Source of the DNA: Dallia pectoralis
Lineage: Eukaryota > Chordata > Actinopteri > Esociformes > Umbridae
Reading direction: 5' to 3'
Length of the DNA: 64,000 bases
NCBI GenBank assembly: GCA_029465975.1
Contig: CM055730.1
Span: 14,263,563 to 14,327,562 of the forward strand
In this document: in pieces, positions 62,401-64,000 of the stretch
Layout of the letters: each line of letters begins with the position of its first letter
How positions within the stretch are numbered: the first letter of the stretch is position 1
The notes under the pieces: model-generated
Database searches by the model: none
Seen by the model: only the letters and a program-made list of their open reading frames with translations
What the model was told of the DNA's origin: nothing
Position numbers and translations under genes: made by a program

Positions 62401-64000
62401 ACATTGCAACTCTCAAATACTAAAACAGGCTCTGTAGGACGCACACAATGTAGTAGATGATGTATGCAATGCCAGAAGTTCGGGATTTAATTGGTGAGAT
62501 CGTTAAGACATAAGTACAAAATGTATAAACCCAATGATGCAAGTTGTCTTAATCCATATAGAACTTGGGGCTACTTAAGGTTTTTTTTTTTTTAAAGAAA
62601 TGCATTTTTTCCCCCATTCAAACAGCATCAACTGATACAGTGAAGCAATTGCTAATGTTGTAAATTACAATGAAAGCTATAAACATCAGATTTTAAACAG
62701 AATATCAACATCAGCAGAGACCCATTATCAGAAACAACCAATACTGAGTTCCAAGGGCACTTAGTGTTTGCGAGTCCATCTCATTTTAAAAAGCTATGTG
62801 TCAATTAGAAAACCATTTTGCAATTATGTTAGCACCGCTGAATAATGTTGTGCAAATTAGAGCAGCAACATAACTGGCCGGTGCCAAACAAGGTTTTCCT
62901 TCGCAACTCTGCCTAGAAGGACGGCCTCCTGGAATCGCGACTTCACTGTTAACACTGAGTCTGGAGTTTCACGGGATCTATATAATGAAGCTGTCAGGTG
63001 AGACCGTCTGAGGTGTCTGTTTCCCAAACAAGAGAGACTATAATGTATTCCTCTAGCTGAGTTGGGGCCTCCCACTCCGATTCTGGTTAGAGACATTTTG
63101 CACTGTTCTGTGAAGGAAATAGTAAACCACATTTTATGAGATCTTGAGTCTTAATTTCTCGCATGGAATAGCCTTCATTTCTTAGACCAGAAATTGGCCA
63201 TCAACTTTCAGAATAAGGCCTTTTGGTTCCGGTCTGTAAACAAACCGACAACTGCAGATGCACAAGACACTCAACTAGTCTAAGAAAGGCCAGTAACATT
63301 GCCTTAATGTACACAACAGTTTGCGCTTGAAATCGCACAGCCTTAAAACATAATAAACTTGGATTTAAAAACACAACCTGACATTGGAACACAAGTCTGC
63401 TGATGAGGGGCCTCTGTAGGCCTATGTAGATATTCCATCTAGAAAAACTGACGTTCTCAATTACAATTGTCACGTACAATATTATCAATGTCGACACCAT
63501 ATTTCTGGTCACTTAAACGTTATTTTGAACAAAAAAAATAACATTTGTAAGTGACCCCAAATGACACCAACACATACCTTTGTCAACAATGTGGTCCAGG
63601 CCTCCCAGTAAGCGCAGCTCCTCTTTGAACCAGTCTCCAGCCCTCTTAGAGGTCAGAGACAACAAGGTCTCCATGGCCAAGTGACATGACTAGAAAACAA
63701 AACCACCATCCTCATCAATATCACAGACAGCTTTAATAAAACAATTATTCAGATGAATCATTATTCCGACTGTTATTCCCAGCGTACTGTGATGTTCTCC
63801 AGGTCCAGGTGCTTGTTGTGGACCGTCTCACACAGCTTGCGGATCTTCTCCTTGACCTTGCTTATCTCCTTGGCAGTGAGCTGATCCTGATGGGCAGAAT
63901 GGTCGTGCTCCAGCTCTAAGAGTCGGATCATCAGCTCCAGACTGGCCCGGTCCAGATCCATGTTCAGTCGGTCTCTGCTTAATATGTACATCAGAGAGGC
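53351..64000 (-). CDS. wapl: WAPL (wings apart-like) C-terminal half, 11 coding exons
   Basis: Joined exons 64000-63788, 63689-63578, 62339-62242, 60867-60791, 60506-60334, 57448-57333, 57005-56754, 55821-55608, 55518-55430, 53603-53508 and 53416-53351 give 1506 nt: 501 codons plus TAG, in frame throughout. The protein matches vertebrate WAPL over most of the helical-repeat WAPL domain. Landmarks are [113 protein letters not shown] and the C-terminal [16 protein letters not shown] binds PDS5 and SA/SCC3 and opens the SMC3-kleisin gate, releasing cohesin from chromatin. The N-terminal half with the FGF motifs lies beyond the window. All introns are GT-AG. The only oddity is the minisatellite fused to one donor (57573-60337). 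Fish may carry two WAPL paralogues, and I cannot say which this is. Confidence 0.96.
53508..53603 (-). CDS. wapl: WAPL exon J
   Basis: Thirty-two codons, [18 protein letters not shown] to FLNFMNLT. Acceptor CGCTCAG, donor GTAAGT. Confidence 0.95.
53604..55429 (-). other. wapl: WAPL intron between exons I and J
   Basis: A GT-AG intron of 1826 bp, AT-rich, with no supported feature inside. Confidence 0.7.
55430..55518 (-). CDS. wapl: WAPL exon I
   Basis: Acceptor CTTTAG. Codes [19 protein letters not shown] and [11 protein letters not shown], donor GTAAGC in phase 0. Length 89 nt. Confidence 0.95.
55608..55821 (-). CDS. wapl: WAPL exon H
   Basis: Codes [20 protein letters not shown], then [14 protein letters not shown], an acidic [13 protein letters not shown] run, and one base of the next codon at GTTAAA. 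Acceptor ACCACAG. Length 214 nt. Confidence 0.95.
55822..56753 (-). other. wapl: WAPL intron between exons G and H
   Basis: A GT-AG intron of 932 bp. TGTGGCCCAAACATAACCAT and nearby text may be a decayed transposon, but I cannot support it. Confidence 0.5.
56754..57005 (-). CDS. wapl: WAPL exon G
   Basis: Eighty-four codons: [20 protein letters not shown], then an acidic low-complexity loop rich in Glu, Gly, Pro and Ser, then GALAALVL. Acceptor TTAAAG, donor GTAAGA. The loop differs from what I recall in mammals, as expected of a surface loop. Confidence 0.94.
57333..57448 (-). CDS. wapl: WAPL exon F
   Basis: Acceptor ATTTTAG. Two bases complete the split Glu codon, then [19 protein letters not shown] and [11 protein letters not shown], donor GTGAGA in phase 0. 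The array begins only 125 bp upstream of this exon. Confidence 0.95.
57573..60337 (-). repeat. wapl: WAPL intronic minisatellite, 33-bp unit, about 80 copies
   Basis: On the gene strand each unit reads AATGGTAATACCGCTGCCTC then ATTACGACGTCTA. The copy nearest the exon is the authentic splice donor of exon E. Most units are identical. Within the dozen nearest the exon, CpGs change step by step (CGACGT to CGACAT to CAACAT, then GCTGCC to ACTGCC to ACTACC). Truncated or fused units interrupt the array near 58075, 58175, 58312, 58385, 58575, 58715, 58820, 58953, 59220, 59410, 59520, 59750 and 59910. Each main unit has three CpGs and a GACGTC palindrome. Confidence 0.97.
60334..60506 (-). CDS. wapl: WAPL exon E, donor fused to minisatellite
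   Basis: Acceptor CACTCAG completes the split Arg codon. The exon codes [20 protein letters not shown]...[20 protein letters not shown] and LTHDN, and ends with the G of a split Glu codon. The donor is ATG|GTAATA, a weak site lacking G at +5. The final four exonic bases and the donor are the first part of the 33-bp array unit, so the array begins inside the exon end. Reading on past the donor stays open until a stop at 59920-59918. Confidence 0.94.
60791..60867 (-). CDS. wapl: WAPL exon D
   Basis: A 77-nt exon coding [19 protein letters not shown] and LIMSSA, followed by AG of a split Arg codon. Acceptor TTTCAG, donor GTGGGA. It is too short for open-frame lists and was found by aligning to the remembered WAPL order. 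Confidence 0.93.
60868..62241 (-). other. wapl: WAPL intron between exons C and D
   Basis: A GT-AG intron of 1374 bp. Apart from the transposon fragment at 61340-61545 it holds nothing that I can support. Confidence 0.7.
61340..61545. mobile_element. transposon fragment in WAPL intron
   Basis: ATGGCACTATGCATTCTGGT, CATCAGACTGCCTGAGGGTA and TTCATCACTCCAGAGAACAC match my memory of a Tc1/piggyBac-type repeat abundant in salmonids. It is diverged and incomplete. Confidence 0.5.
62242..62339 (-). CDS. wapl: WAPL exon C
   Basis: Acceptor CTCCCAG. Codes [15 protein letters not shown] and [17 protein letters not shown], donor GTAAGT in phase 0. Length 98 nt. Confidence 0.95.
62800..63562. mobile_element. 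dispersed repeat family A, copy 2 (WAPL intron)
   Basis: Shares ordered blocks with the copy at 3090-3676: TGCCTAGAAGG, ATAATGAAGCTGTCAGGTGA, TTTTGCACTGTTCTGTGAAG, and the end AAGTGACCCCAAATGAC. This copy is longer and keeps a middle block with AATTTCTCGCATGGAATAGC. It ends only 15 bp from the splice donor of the exon at 63578-63689. Confidence 0.7.
63578..63689 (-). CDS. wapl: WAPL exon B
   Basis: Starts after a TTTTCTAG acceptor and codes [20 protein letters not shown]...GLDHIVDK, then one base of the next codon at donor GTATGT. Length 112 nt. Confidence 0.95.
63788..64000 (-). CDS. wapl: WAPL exon A (cut by window edge)
   Basis: Seventy-one codons from [12 protein letters not shown] to KHLDLENIT, ending at a GTACGC donor in phase 0. 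The exon continues past the window edge. Confidence 0.95.

Overview
This is vertebrate nuclear DNA, most likely from a teleost fish in or near the salmonid/pike lineage. The gene models are split into short exons with GT-AG introns. The dispersed repeats are of fish type: an L2-clade LINE, a Tc1/mariner relic, a 5S-derived SINE, a tRNA-derived SINE, and several fragments that resemble repeats I know from salmonids and pike. The lineage call rests on remembered repeat families and is moderate.

Two real protein-coding genes are present, both on the minus strand. On the right (53351-64000) lie the last 11 coding exons of WAPL, the cohesin-release factor. They splice in frame to 501 codons plus a stop, and a long 3' UTR probably runs on to about 49.5 kb. 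In the middle (28029-30190) lie coding exons 1 and 2 of GRID1, the glutamate receptor delta-1 subunit, with its signal peptide and start of the ligand-binding-like N-terminal domain. A CpG-rich promoter region precedes it at about 30.2-30.65 kb. Positions 1-28028 are then GRID1 intron 2, with no exon 3 seen, and 30.7-49.4 kb is the GRID1-WAPL intergenic space. The same two genes are neighbours in the same order and orientation on human 10q23.

The window is packed with tandem repeats. Nine long minisatellites lie outside WAPL's last introns or in its 3' UTR: unit 16 bp at 1.0 kb, 22 bp at 15.8 kb, 27 bp at 17.8 kb, 54 bp at 21.9 kb, 24 bp at 24.6 kb, 40 bp at 38.3 kb, about 30 bp at 41.6 kb, 33 bp at 42.4 kb and 24 bp at 50.0 kb. 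A tenth, with a 33-bp unit, fills most of one WAPL intron (57.57-60.34 kb). A pure CA tract of about 226 repeats lies at 48.8 kb. Together these arrays occupy roughly 12 kb, about a fifth of the window. They create many long spurious open frames, which are not genes.

The most striking observation is the WAPL intronic array. It starts exactly at the 5' splice site of the exon at 60334-60506, so every unit repeats the authentic exon-end/donor sequence. The unit is 33 bp, and the frame stays open from the exon through the first 12 units. Use of any of these repeated donors would therefore insert multiples of 11 residues into the WAPL domain without a frameshift. Other notable items are a processed retrocopy with poly(A) tail and 13-bp target duplications inside a Tc1/mariner relic, a solo LTR with perfect 5-bp duplications, and a LINE whose catalytic YADD is mutated to YAND.
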